A stretch of DNA of 64,000 bases from Euonymus europaeus (taxonomy: Eukaryota > Streptophyta > Magnoliopsida > Celastrales > Celastraceae), in NCBI GenBank assembly GCA_963580455.1, contig OY756960.1:27835238-27899237 (forward strand), read 5' to 3'. Shown piece after piece: positions 35,035-47,900 of the stretch (its first letter is position 1; the number at the start of each line of letters is the position of its first letter). A program made the translations under genes and the position numbers. Below the pieces are notes generated by a model, which had not been told where the DNA came from, did not search any database, and worked only from the letters and a program-made list of their open reading frames with translations.

Positions 35035-35867
35035 AGATGTCCAGCCATTTTTTGCTGTTTTCTTTTTTTGGCTCTATTTTGGTGTCTCATGTCTGTAATA
35101 GATGTCGGATCGCCATCCCTTTCCAATGCCAAATTTCTCATGGGGATGCTGGTTAATTTTCATTTGAGATCGAAAAGGAAATTTAGTTCTTAATTGTTTC
35201 AACTGAACTTTCATTAGTTAAGTAATTTGGACTTAAAAGCATTATTTCCAGAGAAAAGCTTAAACGAATAATCCTGATCAGAATTTGTGAATTAGGAGTG
35301 TAGAAGTTGACGTATAAAAGAAAGTTCAGAAACTTGTTTGACAACGTGCTCTCTGGCCATTGAGGTCCAAATGCAAAGCTTTCAGCCTATTGTGTTTACT
35401 GTCTGTTGCCGACGACACCTCATATGCAGCCTTTGGTCATTATCGCAATTCGCAGGGAAGAAACGCAACATGAACCTTCAAACCCTTCAGTTAGCTGCAA
35501 CAATGGGAAACGATGGCTGATGGCTAACAACAAAAAGCCATTCAGGTTCAGACTGATGTGCTTGCAAGCCAAAGAAGGTTCCCACCACATAAACAAACAA
35601 GAACATGAGAAGGAAAAGCACGTGAGACCGGGAAAAAAGGTGACTGATAGAATATTAAGATTCCTTCAACGGTTCGCAACTGCCTGTCTCAATCTAGTCC
35701 ACCACATGGGAAATAGGTTTCCCTTCTAGCAATAACATACAGAAAGAGAGCGGCACAGGACAGTATCTGGTTCATACACAGAACAAGACAGGAAATTCAT
35801 TCTACAATATGGTCTCTACTTCGATAAAATAACCCAACTAGAAGATTGCATTATTATCCGGTTCCAA
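35035..35867. other. Convergent 3' regions of bL12m and the PWWP gene
   Basis: Probably the two facing 3' UTRs plus a short spacer. ORFs of 60-107 codons in this stretch have no recognisable features. Confidence 0.5.
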
Positions 35868-38800
35868 CTAAGAAGCTGAAGAACAAGGCATGTTGCTCAC
35901 CTTCTTCAGGAGGCCTTTTATCTCACTCTCCAATTTGGTTCTCATCTCTGCGGAAATATCATTACCCGGCTTCTCCAGCATTGATGTCATCATCTCTAGA
36001 TTCTGCCTTATAAAGTCAATGGGAAGAGGTTCCTTAGGATGAGGCATTGAACCAGAAGGCTTACCAGCACTACCAGATCCCTCCAAAGACAGGGAGTCAG
36101 TAGATGGTGGATGCAGCTGGAAATTAAGTAAAGTTGCACCAAATGGGTTGCTATTGTCTAAACTCTGAACTGCCTTTTCAGCATCGGCCGTACTTGCGAA
36201 AACCACTTGTGCCTGGCCTGAATATTCCAATAAGTTTGTTTCTGATTCCTTCAAGGGACCAAACCCACAAAATGTTGCGATCAAAACTTCTTTTGAAGGC
36301 AAGGAAACTCCTGATGCAAATGTCAGAAGAAGAGTAGCCTCAAGAGCTTCCCCATGACTCCCCATTCTATGATCCATAGTCTTTTTGGAGATACCATTAG
36401 CGGGTCTTTTCCTAGGGCGACCCGAAGAACCGTCCCTGTTTCTTCTTCTTTTCTTCTGCTCAGAATGGCAACTGGTGTCCTGCAAATCCTTTCCAAGTGC
36501 TATCGGTTCAGCACTTGTACCATTCAGATCTGGTATGCCAGCAGGAAGTACACTGCTTGGAAGATCTGATGTTGCTTTCCTCCTTCTCCTCCTCTTTTTC
36601 TGTTCATGATTACCTTCAGCTGGAAAAGTGCCAACCTCTAATGAATCTTTAACAACCAAGCCTTTAGTAGCACCATTTCCATTGGAATCTGGTAGACCGG
36701 CACCAGTCCCCTCTTGCGTGGGAATATCATGAATTGAATATGGTCCTGTTACTTGCAAATCTACCAGCAATGGAATGGGATCTCCATTATTACTGATTTC
36801 ATTGGGTAAGGGAGTTAATCTTTGACCTTCTGTACACTGTAAAACAACTTCCCCCTTCCTCTTTCTTTTCTTTCGCTCAGGTTTGCTTTCAGAAGCAGCA
36901 TGGGTCATAGGCTGTGAAAGATCTGTCAACGTGCAGGGTGTAGTACCATTGGCATTCAAATCAGGTATGTCTTTGGTATCTTTAGTATGCAGACCGATCT
37001 CCTGAATATCTTTTAATGATAAGCTGCCCGTAGCAACGCTTATATTCACATCTGACAGGCCAGACAGAGATCTAACTTTTGATCTCGCTGAGTTCTCGCC
37101 TCTATTCTTCTTTTGTATCTTGTTCCCCTGTTTTACTCTGGGTAGGACGATAGGTTTTCCATTTAAATCAGGTTCTGCATTGCTTCCAACCACGACCGGT
37201 GGATCACCGGCAATTCCATTGTCAGAATGCTTGGAAGTTCTTCTCTTTCTCTTCCCAGGTTCAGATTTAGCCCCAGTGGAAATCTGCTTAATCTCCTGGC
37301 TTTGCATAGAGCAGGGCTCAGAAGCTGTAGCCTCTTTCTGACCAGTTATGTTCTTGCAATACATTCCATAAATGGACTCATCATGATAATGGGAAATTCT
37401 GTACCTTGAAAAGAACCACTCCGTTAGCACAAATTTTTTATTTTCATTTGGATAGAGACAATCCACTGCTGTAAAACGAAGCTCAGAGAGCAAATGAGCT
37501 GAAGTTGCATTTATGAAATCTGGATTAGCAGGTATACTATTCTCACTCGCAAACTTTTTGAACCACTTTTTCTGAAATCTATTGCCACTACCTTTAGAAA
37601 CGGAAGGAGGTCCTGAAAACTGAAGATCACTTGAATTCATGCCCGCACCTTCAAAGTGAACTAGCTGAGCCATGGAATGTTCTGTTTCATCTGGAAAGCT
37701 TTTATGTCCCCAGTTTACATAGGGATATGACAAATACTTGCTCTTTTTCCGTTCTCTCAAGTCAAAGCCCTTGTAAGATTTCTCATCACTCTCTGCATCT
37801 ACATGTCCTATATTCGGAGATCCCGAGAGAAAATTATCCTCCTCCTTAGACAGAGAAGCCAAAGTAGTGACACTGAGATCTTCTTCTTGAACTGGAAAAT
37901 CCTCCTTCTTTCGTCTCCTGAACTGTGAGCTCCCATCATGTGGCGTCGTGTTTTGATCTCTAACTTCAACATTAGTGTTATCTCTGGTCATCAACACATC
38001 ACCAGCACTGTCATCATCAGGTATTCCTACAAGCTTCTGCAAGGGCCATTGGCTGTGTCCTATGAAACAATAGAAAGACGACAAACGACCCTTCACAGAA
38101 GCTAACTGAAGCATGCTAGGCATGCAAACAACCAGTGCTAGATATTTGAGCTGGGAAAGAAATTTCTTAGGTTCAAACTGAGCGTGTGAAAATTCATCCA
38201 GTTTACCATATTTGCTACCCGACACAGAAACCCGTTCCTGAATTTGAGCATTGCTATCAAACATCCCACCTCTTTTCAAGATACAAGAGCAAGCCATTTC
38301 TGATTTCACAAACTCCCCAAATTCATTCACTGCTTTTTCTACAGCTCCAAGGAAACTCCTAGCCTTGTTTTGGCGTGACATCTTTTCAAAGTTCTCATGA
38401 AGAGGCTTCAACTGAGATGGGTGGCACCAACTTACATGACTATTCCCAAAGTATCCGACCAGCAAACAATATTTCTGGCCGTTCTTCAAAGAATACTTTG
38501 ACGCATCAGCAGGATCATGAATCTTTCCAGGCCACCACGTCCCAGACTTGTTTTTAACCCACACAACGTCACCCAGACTGAAATTAAATTCCTGATTGTC
38601 TTCCTTCTCTTCATCTTGAGCTTCTGTTGAGATCTCATTTCCCATTATTAACCCCGAATAACGTGCTTCTTGATGAGTCTCTTCACTAAATCCAGCAAAA
38701 GAACCACTAAAGTCCACATATAGCGATATGCTATCACCAGAAACATCAATCTTTTTCATAGAGTTAACTCCACCCACACCCAACATTTCATCTTCTTTCA

Positions 38801-39212
38801 TTCCCCTGTCCCCTACTTCATCACCGAAACCACAACGCAAGTCTACTAATTTCCCATCCCCTTGAGCCTTCACATAGCCTGCTTGGGTCACGGTCTCCCC
38901 ATCCAAAACAACCTCTCCCATTTGAACAACAGTATCACCGGTCTCTTCAGCGATCCCAATCGCTGTATCCGTACCCACCTCCGAATTCTTTACTTCAGCA
39001 TTATCTACAGATTTAACAGCTTCCACCTCAAGACCCACAACATTGTGGCTGTTTGTATCAACCCCTTCATCATTAGATTCAACGAGAAGCTCCAAATCTG
39101 AATCAAACCCAGTGCAATTCTTACTGAAACCAAACAACCCAGAAGCCTCTTCTAGGGATTTAACATCGAGGGTTTGAGCTTCTTGGGTTTCCGGGGTCTT
39201 AGGGTTTTCCAT
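35868..39212 (-). CDS. PWWP domain-containing protein (PDP-like chromatin factor)
   Basis: A single exon of 1114 codons. Residues 1-205 are acidic and low-complexity. The PWWP domain begins at about 212 ([20 protein letters not shown], then [19 protein letters not shown]) and is followed by the conserved helical segment [16 protein letters not shown]. The middle has several basic [21 protein letters not shown] blocks, each preceded by an IPDLNG-type motif, probable nuclear signals within an internally repeated region. An RRM-like segment lies at about 975-1060 ([29 protein letters not shown]), and the tail has [12 protein letters not shown] and [13 protein letters not shown]. This layout matches Arabidopsis PDP proteins, which read methylated histone H3 and work with Polycomb/MSI4-type complexes; that role is known for relatives, not shown here. 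Confidence 0.88.
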   Translation of the reverse strand: MENPKTPETQEAQTLDVKSLEEASGLFGFSKNCTGFDSDLELLVESNDEGVDTNSHNVVGLEVEAVKSVDNAEVKNSEVGTDTAIGIAEETGDTVVQMGEVVLDGETVTQAGYVKAQGDGKLVDLRCGFGDEVGDRGMKEDEMLGVGGVNSMKKIDVSGDSISLYVDFSGSFAGFSEETHQEARYSGLIMGNEISTEAQDEEKEDNQEFNFSLGDVVWVKNKSGTWWPGKIHDPADASKYSLKNGQKYCLLVGYFGNSHVSWCHPSQLKPLHENFEKMSRQNKARSFLGAVEKAVNEFGEFVKSEMACSCILKRGGMFDSNAQIQERVSVSGSKYGKLDEFSHAQFEPKKFLSQLKYLALVVCMPSMLQLASVKGRLSSFYCFIGHSQWPLQKLVGIPDDDSAGDVLMTRDNTNVEVRDQNTTPHDGSSQFRRRKKEDFPVQEEDLSVTTLASLSKEEDNFLSGSPNIGHVDAESDEKSYKGFDLRERKKSKYLSYPYVNWGHKSFPDETEHSMAQLVHFEGAGMNSSDLQFSGPPSVSKGSGNRFQKKWFKKFASENSIPANPDFINATSAHLLSELRFTAVDCLYPNENKKFVLTEWFFSRYRISHYHDESIYGMYCKNITGQKEATASEPCSMQSQEIKQISTGAKSEPGKRKRRTSKHSDNGIAGDPPVVVGSNAEPDLNGKPIVLPRVKQGNKIQKKNRGENSARSKVRSLSGLSDVNISVATGSLSLKDIQEIGLHTKDTKDIPDLNANGTTPCTLTDLSQPMTHAASESKPERKKRKRKGEVVLQCTEGQRLTPLPNEISNNGDPIPLLVDLQVTGPYSIHDIPTQEGTGAGLPDSNGNGATKGLVVKDSLEVGTFPAEGNHEQKKRRRRRKATSDLPSSVLPAGIPDLNGTSAEPIALGKDLQDTSCHSEQKKRRRNRDGSSGRPRKRPANGISKKTMDHRMGSHGEALEATLLLTFASGVSLPSKEVLIATFCGFGPLKESETNLLEYSGQAQVVFASTADAEKAVQSLDNSNPFGATLLNFQLHPPSTDSLSLEGSGSAGKPSGSMPHPKEPLPIDFIRQNLEMMTSMLEKPGNDISAEMRTKLESEIKGLLKKVSNMPCSSAS

Positions 39213-39839
39213 CTACACTAAAAGTAAACAATTTTTTCTCTCTTGTACTACTGCTACCAGTCTCTGCACAGCTACTAACACAAAAAAGAGAGAACAAAAG
39301 CTTCAATACAATACTTTATGAGTGTACAGTTCTAAGCAAATACTACAACAAGAAGAACAAAAACCAAAAACCGACAAAAAAAAAACCCAAGAACACATAA
39401 AAATCAAAACTTTGTAGTTCCTGTTTGGATATACATACCTACAAAGCCGTTTTACATTTGTTTACTGAGTCAACAACTCTGCCCCGATCCGGGTGGAGCT
39501 GTAAGTTTAAAGAAGAAAGGTTGTGTGATTCTTGTGAAATAATTTATTTTGTTTTCTAAAGACGAGAGAAAGAGAAAATGAAGTGTTTTATGGATGTGCT
39601 TTTTAGCGTATGTATAGATGTATGTATGTAGTGACTAGTGATGTCTAACCTACCCGTATTTAAAGGCATAGAACAAAAACAGAAACAAAAACAGAAAGAG
39701 CCGAATTCATTTCTACTTCCATTGGTTTTCATAGTATCATTAGATCTGCTCGCAGAGCACATGCAAGTGTTTATATATTGTTATCTTCATTAAAATTATT
39801 TGTAGATCTTACTTTTATCATACAAAAATTTAAATCAGA

Positions 39840-40092
39840 CACATATTTCAATACAGTCATATCAACAAAATACATATTTCAATGCAGCCACGTCAGTAAA
39901 TCTTTCAATATAATTATTCATTTCTCTATTATTCAAATCAACTATTTTCCTTTCTTACCTTCTTTCCACAATAAAATTACAAAAAAATTAAGATTGGTCT
40001 TACCAAAACACATCTTTCAATACAACAACATCAACAAAACATATCTCTCAATACAGCCACACTAGCAAAAACACACATTTCAATAATATCTA
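39840..40092. repeat. Degenerate repeats of a TTTCAATACAGCCAC-type unit
   Basis: Variants of ACATATTTCAATACAG, each followed by a YCAWCAAAA-type spacer, occur five or more times at irregular 30-45 bp spacing (for example 39842, 39871, 40009, 40039 and 40074). No coding meaning. Confidence 0.6.
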
Positions 40093-40597
40093 ATATCCAC
40101 ACTAAACACACACTATTGCATAAAGTATAAACTAGTTGCTAGTGTTGGACCTGGTGGTGAATGGTGGGTCCATAATTTATGATATAAATAATAACAATTA
40201 ATTAAGTTTAAAAGTTTCTAAAATTTTGACTCTAAATTATTGGGATTTAGAGCTATGTAATTTTTAGAAGGGGTGACATATCACTCTTTTAATTATTATT
40301 TTTTCTGCACAATTTTATTCAGTCAGATTATTTCTATTATAGTAGATAAGATGAATAGCAGAATCACTCCATCGCCACAATAACTTTTGAAAAACTTGTA
40401 AATTAGTGTTTTAATTTTTAGGTGTGAGGGCAAAACTGAATCATCCAAAAAAAAAAAACAAAAACAAATCGACATTTAAATACAACTTTGAAATGTATAA
40501 ATTTTATAATCCTTCATTCTATGAATTCAATTACTGTTAATATATATAGGTTTTTTAATGTAGAATTTGATTTTTGTTTCAATCATATATTGTGTCT

Positions 40598-40702
40598 GTT
40601 TAGTTGAGAGAATGTCAGTCAGATTATAGACTAGGGTAAATAATAATTTAGTTTAGTTGAGAGAATGTCAGTCAGAGTATAGACTAGGGTAAATAATAAT
40701 TC
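40598..40702. repeat. Tandem duplication, 2 x 53 bp
   Basis: The unit starting GTTTAGTTGAGAGAATGTCA occurs at 40598 and 40651, with a single visible substitution (CAGATTATAG/CAGAGTATAG). Confidence 0.85.
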
Positions 40703-41938
40703 ATGAGTATGTCAAAGAGTATATCTAACATAATATAAGCTGTGCAAACGCTCAACTAAACAAACGCAATATTATTTTGTTGGATATGTATAACTGATCA
40801 AATACAAATATAATTTTTTAAAATTAAACAAAATATATTTTGGACTTCAAGAGTGATCCACAATACTAGGTACACATAAGAGAATTCTTCTATATATATG
40901 TGTGTGGATCTTGAGAAGACAATCAAATGAAAATAAATAAATTGATGTGTTGGCAAGGAGTTTCAGCTTCAACAATTGCAATATGTTTCTAGAACAAAAG
41001 CAGAATCTCTCCTTTTCAAAGTGGGAGACAAAAAGAAGCACACAAATCACCCTCCCTTTCATTATTGGATACGAGGTAATAATCACTTGTCATCACTAAA
41101 ATATCTACGAGGTAATAAACGTGGCTAAACACTTTTCGATCAGTTTTTGGCTCCACCTTTACCTCTTCCTCTTATATTTGTTGTGAACGTCCCTTTCTAG
41201 ACAAATTAAAGACGCTGATTAGAATAGCGTTATTGGACCATTTTCAAAAAAAAATTAATGATACTAACAATAGCAAGCATATCGTTAAAATCAAATACTA
41301 CTTCAAGTAACGTCAAGTGATTGTTATAACCTACAGACAAGGAGGGGAGAATATTCCTGACCATCCATTGCATAGAGAATATTTGCCTTCACGATGGTTC
41401 CTCCTCTCTTTCCCAAATAACATAAGCATTCCAGTTGGAAGAAAATAACTAGTTCTGGAGAAGGCTTCAGATGACACTATTTCTCAAAATTTGAAAACCC
41501 AGAACTTGTTGACCCCTACCTGGAGATAATTTCACCACTACATTAAACCCTTTCCCATATATAACAGCAGTACTACCTTCCACATAACAGTAACTCACAT
41601 GACTGCTACATAGCTGCAAATGGAAATGGGTGTTTATGGTCCTAGCTGAGAATCTGTCTTTAAGTTATAAATAAGTACTCTTCTTTCTTAACATTAATAA
41701 AGGCAGAATCCAATCGCCAAAGACCGTTCCGCCGTTAACAGAATGATGGATAATAGAAATGAAATCATTTTCCATTTTTATTTATACCTCGGCAGATTTT
41801 TCACAACACTGGGTTTTTATTGCATCAGCTGCTAGAGCTGTTACTATAATTTTCTCTCCATTACCTTTGCTTGCCAAACCCCTTTTTACTCAGCTCGCAA
41901 GGATATGGTTGTTTGTGACACTTCAACTTCCTGAATCT

Positions 41939-44900
41939 TCAGTTGGCTGGCTCGTATCTACAAACACAGTCATATATGTTTCCTTTAATCAATTTTTCTG
42001 CCAACCTCTGATTCTTTACCATCGCAAGCTGCAAAACAAGGTAATACATTACCCCCACTTTCTCTCTCTCAAACAGTCAGAGACACATCATATTTGAGGA
42101 ATCTCACAGATTATTTACCTTCAAAGCATCAGATTTGAATCGCGCATTGTAGTTCGTATGAAGAGCTCTCCCCATGCCTTCCAAGATAATCTACATAGCA
42201 CAAAATTCCACATGTGATTGCAGTGAACATACTCTCTCATATTAGTGTATTTGATTGGTTACTGCAATAGTTTTTTCTCCAAGCAAAGGTGGTGGAATGG
42301 CACACCATAAACCTGAAAAAAGTTGAGGGAAATGCAAAGTAGATACTTAGCAAGATTTCAGTAACAGGAAATAGTGTCATACCAGATCAGCATCCTTTGC
42401 AGCAGCAGCTAGCTCAGAGCTGACCTGCCTCAAGTCTATGCATGGACTCCCACAGCCATTCTCCACAACCATCAAAGGAACTGAGGGTGAACTTTCTTTA
42501 GAAGCATCTGAGGTGTTAATCATTGCATCCACAAGAAGACCTCCTGCTTCAGCAGCTCTGCGGAGAATATCACAATGCTGTATGGAAAAAAAATTAATTT
42601 ACTCTTTGTTTGAAGAATTGAATTCATGAAGATGGCACTCAAGGTATGATGACATCAGGAGCAACAAATTTCAAGAGGACGTAAAATTATGAGCTTTATC
42701 TTTTCCCCTTCCATTCAGATTATGAATTTCCATTTTTTCCTAGGTTCCTGATTCTTCTATATTGATAAAATAATAGAAACTACCTGAGAAATCGAGTCCA
42801 TCATCAAGAAGCAAACAAGACAGAAGTAGCTAGATGAAAAGTACAACATGTGGAGGTGGGGGCCGGGTCTAGGGGGTGCTGAGTGGTGGACCTATATTAC
42901 CATGCTGCAAAAGGGCTAAATCATTTCTTTGTGACTATGGTAGTAGGTATGAATTACCAAAGCACAAACACATGGCCTAAAATATTTTTGTTAAGAAAAC
43001 GAAAAAACATAAATGAAATCGATAACTTTACAACAGAGAAAAATAGGAACAGAAGCCAATCAATTTTTTGGAGTAAGGGCAATACACATAATTTCCAATT
43101 GCAATAAGGATGTGAACAAAACTATTGAAACGAAGAGATTAAAGTTGACAAATAATTTAGCATAGAGAAAGTGATTAACCTTTGCTGCCTCCGCTACAAT
43201 CTCAGGAAGCTCCATGGCAGTTACATCGTTCAATGCAGGGAGCGAATTTGCCACCAGGACAACCTAGAAAAGTAATTTCATTATCAGTACATTTAATTCA
43301 TCCTTGGAACAGTAATTAAATAAGAAACGCCTGCGCATAGAACCAACACCAGGAATTGGGGTATCAAATTGAATCATTAGAGACAAGCAAACTAATGCAA
43401 CTAGTTTCAGAGCAGCTGGTGGAGTCATATATTAGTTAATTGCCAGCATCAAAGAAGAGAAAAAACCTATGTTACTTTCAGTTCAAATTTTTTTGTCAAG
43501 CATTCATATGAACCAATTTCCTAAAATTTGGAAAACCAGTGCAATATCATGGAATTAGAGGGGATATGTTTGAAAAACACAACACTAAAATGTATGATTA
43601 TTTTTGAATCAGTGGTTAAGAGAAGTTTTCCATGCAAAGATTTCCCTGTTTGTAGATCCAACTGGTCGTTAGCATTAAAACTAAATAAGCTAAGAATAAC
43701 AAAGTATACGGGCCACGGGGTGAGCTCTGTTAAATGGCATCTGGTTACCACAATGATAGCTTTCACTTTCATCACAAATGAAAAGGAAAACATACTTCAG
43801 TTCCACGCCGTAGAAGCTCCCGTGCCAGGGGGAGCATCCCTAAAACTACGTCAGCACCTGCATTGTCAATGAAAAGCAATGCTCTCTTGTGTGGCAGAGC
43901 CTTTTTATCTCCAGACCCTAACATTCTTTTCTTAAATACGTCAAAATCATCAACCTGCATCACAAAAACACTTTTGATGCCCCTGAATTTTAAATGATTA
44001 ATAAAGAAAGTCAAGCATTCTCGAAATGGAATACATGATTCTGCTCCACTAACCCGCCAAGGTCTTTGCATTTTGTTGCGGCTCATTCGATATATCTCAA
44101 TTATTGTTCCTTTATGATAGAGATCCACGCATGCACGGGATCCCCAGTCAAAGATATTAGCAGCTAGAACACCTTCAATAAGGGTTAGCAATCTAGTTTC
44201 CTGCAATTTCAGAGTTTCAGGTGATCAGCTCTAAAGTGGTAAATACACTTCAGCAAAATCATGCAGGAAAAAACTTAATCAGAACGAAGTCCAATTTGAA
44301 ATCTTCTCGATTTAGTGAAGATATTCATTAGTAATTAATTTTCTTTTTTTAATGTAATTAATTTACTTCTTATACCCCAAACTATAAAAGCTGGATATGA
44401 ACTGATAGCATTTTACTGCGAGTAATTTACTCACTGTGATTGAGGCAGGGCAGGAGACAAAGGGAATATAACAAATACCTCATTCATACTATCAAGTTCT
44501 AACAGCAGATCAGGTAAAACAGCAAGGGATGCCTCATTTTCCCTGTCATGTTCGGATAACCAGAAAAGATGTTAGGGGAAAGACAAATATTAAAGTGGGT
44601 CAAGACAAATATAAATATGTGCACCGCAAATCCAATCAATGCCTGATTCAGATGAGTCCAATCAACCCACAGATCTTAAGCTAATGACTAACAGATTTAT
44701 AGCACACAACATCACACAACATATGATATACATTGACCCATCATGTATTGTAATAAGAAATTATTGCTCAAAAGAACTGTCAAATGGGGAACTTTTTTAC
44801 CAGGGCTAAAACCCACACCACCAACAATGCCCATAAGCAAAGCAAACAGAATGCCATTATTCATTAACGCTTTTCTCACTATGATAACATTTATACACGT

Positions 44901-47900
44901 TATTTATTTCTCATGGATTAAAGCATACTGCAAACCCTTCACTACTTAAGAATGGGTAATTAAAATCTATAAGAAATGGAGTTCCGCAAAAAAAAGCTCA
45001 TCATTACACAAGTGATGCACAGATTTCACAATATATAATATATACGGAAAAAATGCACAACCCAAATACATATTCACCCTCTTCCACAATAAATGATGCA
45101 GCACATTTCATTCACTAGTGTCAAAGGAATAGAGAAAAAAGAAAGAAACAAAAGGAAACATAACTAAATAACTAAATATAAAATGAGTTTTCAAATGTCA
45201 TCTCCACATCTTATGTGAGAAATTTACAGTTACCTTTGTTTTATGCTTCTATAGGCATCAGAAAATTGGAACTCCCTCAAGCACTCCTCCCTTAATTCCA
45301 AAAGATTGGCCAGTCCTAATTTTCCGTATGCAGCAGGTTCCTCCATCAACCTATATAAGGATATCATACTTGGTAAACTTGAAAGACACATACATGTATT
45401 TAAGTGGACACTTTTTCTTCAAAGTATCGCTCAACACCACTGGCTATAACAAAAAAAGAAGCAACAATAGAATGATAAAAACAAAATCACACTTTTGCAG
45501 TCCAACACAGATAAATGACTAAAGGCATATGCAAAACCATTGGGAGGAACAAAGGGTTGGTCATCACTCATCAGTATTGTTCTCTAAATTTTCAGGTGAA
45601 CATTAAATAAAAAGCTGCTTTTGAACCAGAATGTACTGTACTCTCACATAGAAACCTGAGGACCTAATTTCATGATAATAGTAGCCAAAGTTATTGCCCC
45701 CCTCCCAGATATCTCTCCACGGCTCCACGCTAACCCTCAAAAATAAATAAAAATATAGTAAGATAAGTTATGACAATAGTCCACTATTTAACCATTCACA
45801 AAGTGCTATAATAATAGCAACAACCGTGCAACAAATATAAACATACTATTAGCAAGAACCATCCAACAAATATGAATATAATATGCCGAGCATTGGTACC
45901 TAGCCAAGTGAGCAGAAAATGCACGAGCAAATGCATCACCCCTTCTTTTAGCATCATCAGTTCCACCTTCGCTTGCCACAGCCTACGATATTTCACATTA
46001 AAATACACAATCATTAAATGGTTCAGGGTAATCCAACACCCAATTTTTTGAATAAATACAAAAAAAAATCATTTAAATAATTAGAGAAGAATATAAGAAA
46101 GTAGACGAGGAATCAAACATGAAAAAGTTGCACCATATTTAACACTGCCAATAAATTCAAGGACTTTGACCACCAACTAAGTAACTAAAATCACAATTTT
46201 TCACAAATTACAGGTCAAACAAAACGATGGGTACATTTTAAGTTTTAGTCATCTCTATCTGGAAACCAAATCAGTACGAATACAGTACAAGACATTCTGA
46301 GAGTTTTGAAACTTGTTATCAATGCAATTTTAAGCAATAATGCAACGAAAACCGAACCTTGAGGTGTCTCCTTCAAGAAAAATGAATGTCCATAGTCATT
46401 TTCCTTCTCAGGTATAAGCTCATTAGAGCCAATAATATGTTCAATTCATTTGCCATTTCAAATTTGGTGTGTATGCATGTTTGAGCATTTGCTGGTGGAT
46501 GGGATGTCATCTACATGACATGTGAATGAGAGTAGCAGAGAAAGAAAGACCGTAGTGGTTTCATGATGCAACTGAGTTACCTTATCAACAAGGTCTGCCA
46601 TGTGTTCTGACAGCACAGTGAACCAATACCTGCAACAGCATGAACATCTCAAATAAGCTAAAGAAGCCTCTGTAAGATATCTCTACAGCCAGATGTGTTA
46701 AGCCCATGTCGTTGAAACTTCAGGAGTTCCCCATAAGAAAACACTAATGACAACTTACTCCAACTCAATGCGGTCAGAGAGATCAACAGTGTTAGGCTCG
46801 TACCTGTCAGTTTTTTATCAAGATTAAGTTAGAAAGCAGGACGAACACAATATAAATAATGTTTCGTACAAAATCTTATATAACAAACAGCAGGAATACA
46901 ACTAGCATATTCAAGCATGCTATCACTGATGACATAACATGAAAATGAAGTAATAACAGCTGAATTCCAAAAAAGCTTTTACTCCAGTTATGTTTGTAGC
47001 TCAATGTGAAAAGGAACTGGACATCATAATTGCTCTCCAGATCTAGCTCAAATTTACTTTTAGCGTATGGAATCAGATCTTCTGATGAAGCGTGTAGAAA
47101 TTAATAGTTTAACAAAGCTACATACAAAAGGGTCGATGCAAAAAAATTATCCAGGCCAGGAAGCATAAAGAATCATTGTTTATGGAGAAAAAAAAACTTA
47201 GATGATGATACATCCAACTACTTAAGTGCAAAAGAAGCACAACTTACAGAATTTTTAGAAGTAGAATATTAACAAGTGCAGTAATGTGTTAGGAGTTGAG
47301 AGAACACAAATTTCTAGTATATTCAATCCTCTTAAATAATTACACAGCAGCTCACTAATATATATAGTCACACATACATAGTTCTAGATTTTCCTAGATA
47401 ATTCTAAAAGCATATGGATATATGTTTACCTACATAATTCTAGAATCATCTATACAAGTCTACACACTTGCGGATATATGTTTACCTACATAATTCTAGA
47501 ATCTTCTATACAAGTCCACACACTTGTGGATATATGTTTACCTACATAATTCTAGAATCTTCTATACAAGTCCACACACTTGTCCTTCAACACTCCCCCT
47601 CAAGTTGGAGCATAGATGTTACTCATGCCCAACTTGTCACACAACTCTAAGAATTGAGTCCTCCACAGTGCTTTAGTAAAGATATCTCCAATTTGATCTT
47701 TAGAGCGAACAAACATTGGAAGAATTCGCTTGGTCTTCACTACCAAGTCTCGAATAAAATGGCAATCCACCTCAATATGTTTAGTACGCTCATGAAAAAC
47801 AGGATTAGAAGCAATATACATAGCTGCTTGATTATCACAGAACATTTTCATAGGAGTAAGAGATGGAAAACCTATTTCTTGCAGCAAGGACTGAACCCAC

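Larger units (their letters stand above)
39213..41938. other. Intergenic between the PWWP gene and PANK2
   Basis: 39213 to about 39500 is probably the PWWP 5' leader. The rest is AT-rich with two small repeat clusters and no gene. 41.7-41.9 kb is the likely PANK2 3' UTR. Confidence 0.5.

Noticed and set aside
34608..35141. Minus-strand ORF of 177 codons
   Set aside because: It is antisense to the bL12m coding region; the sense frame matches a known family throughout.
39840..40092. Regular repeats considered as a CRISPR-like array
   Set aside because: Units are degenerate, spacing is irregular and the context is plant nuclear DNA.
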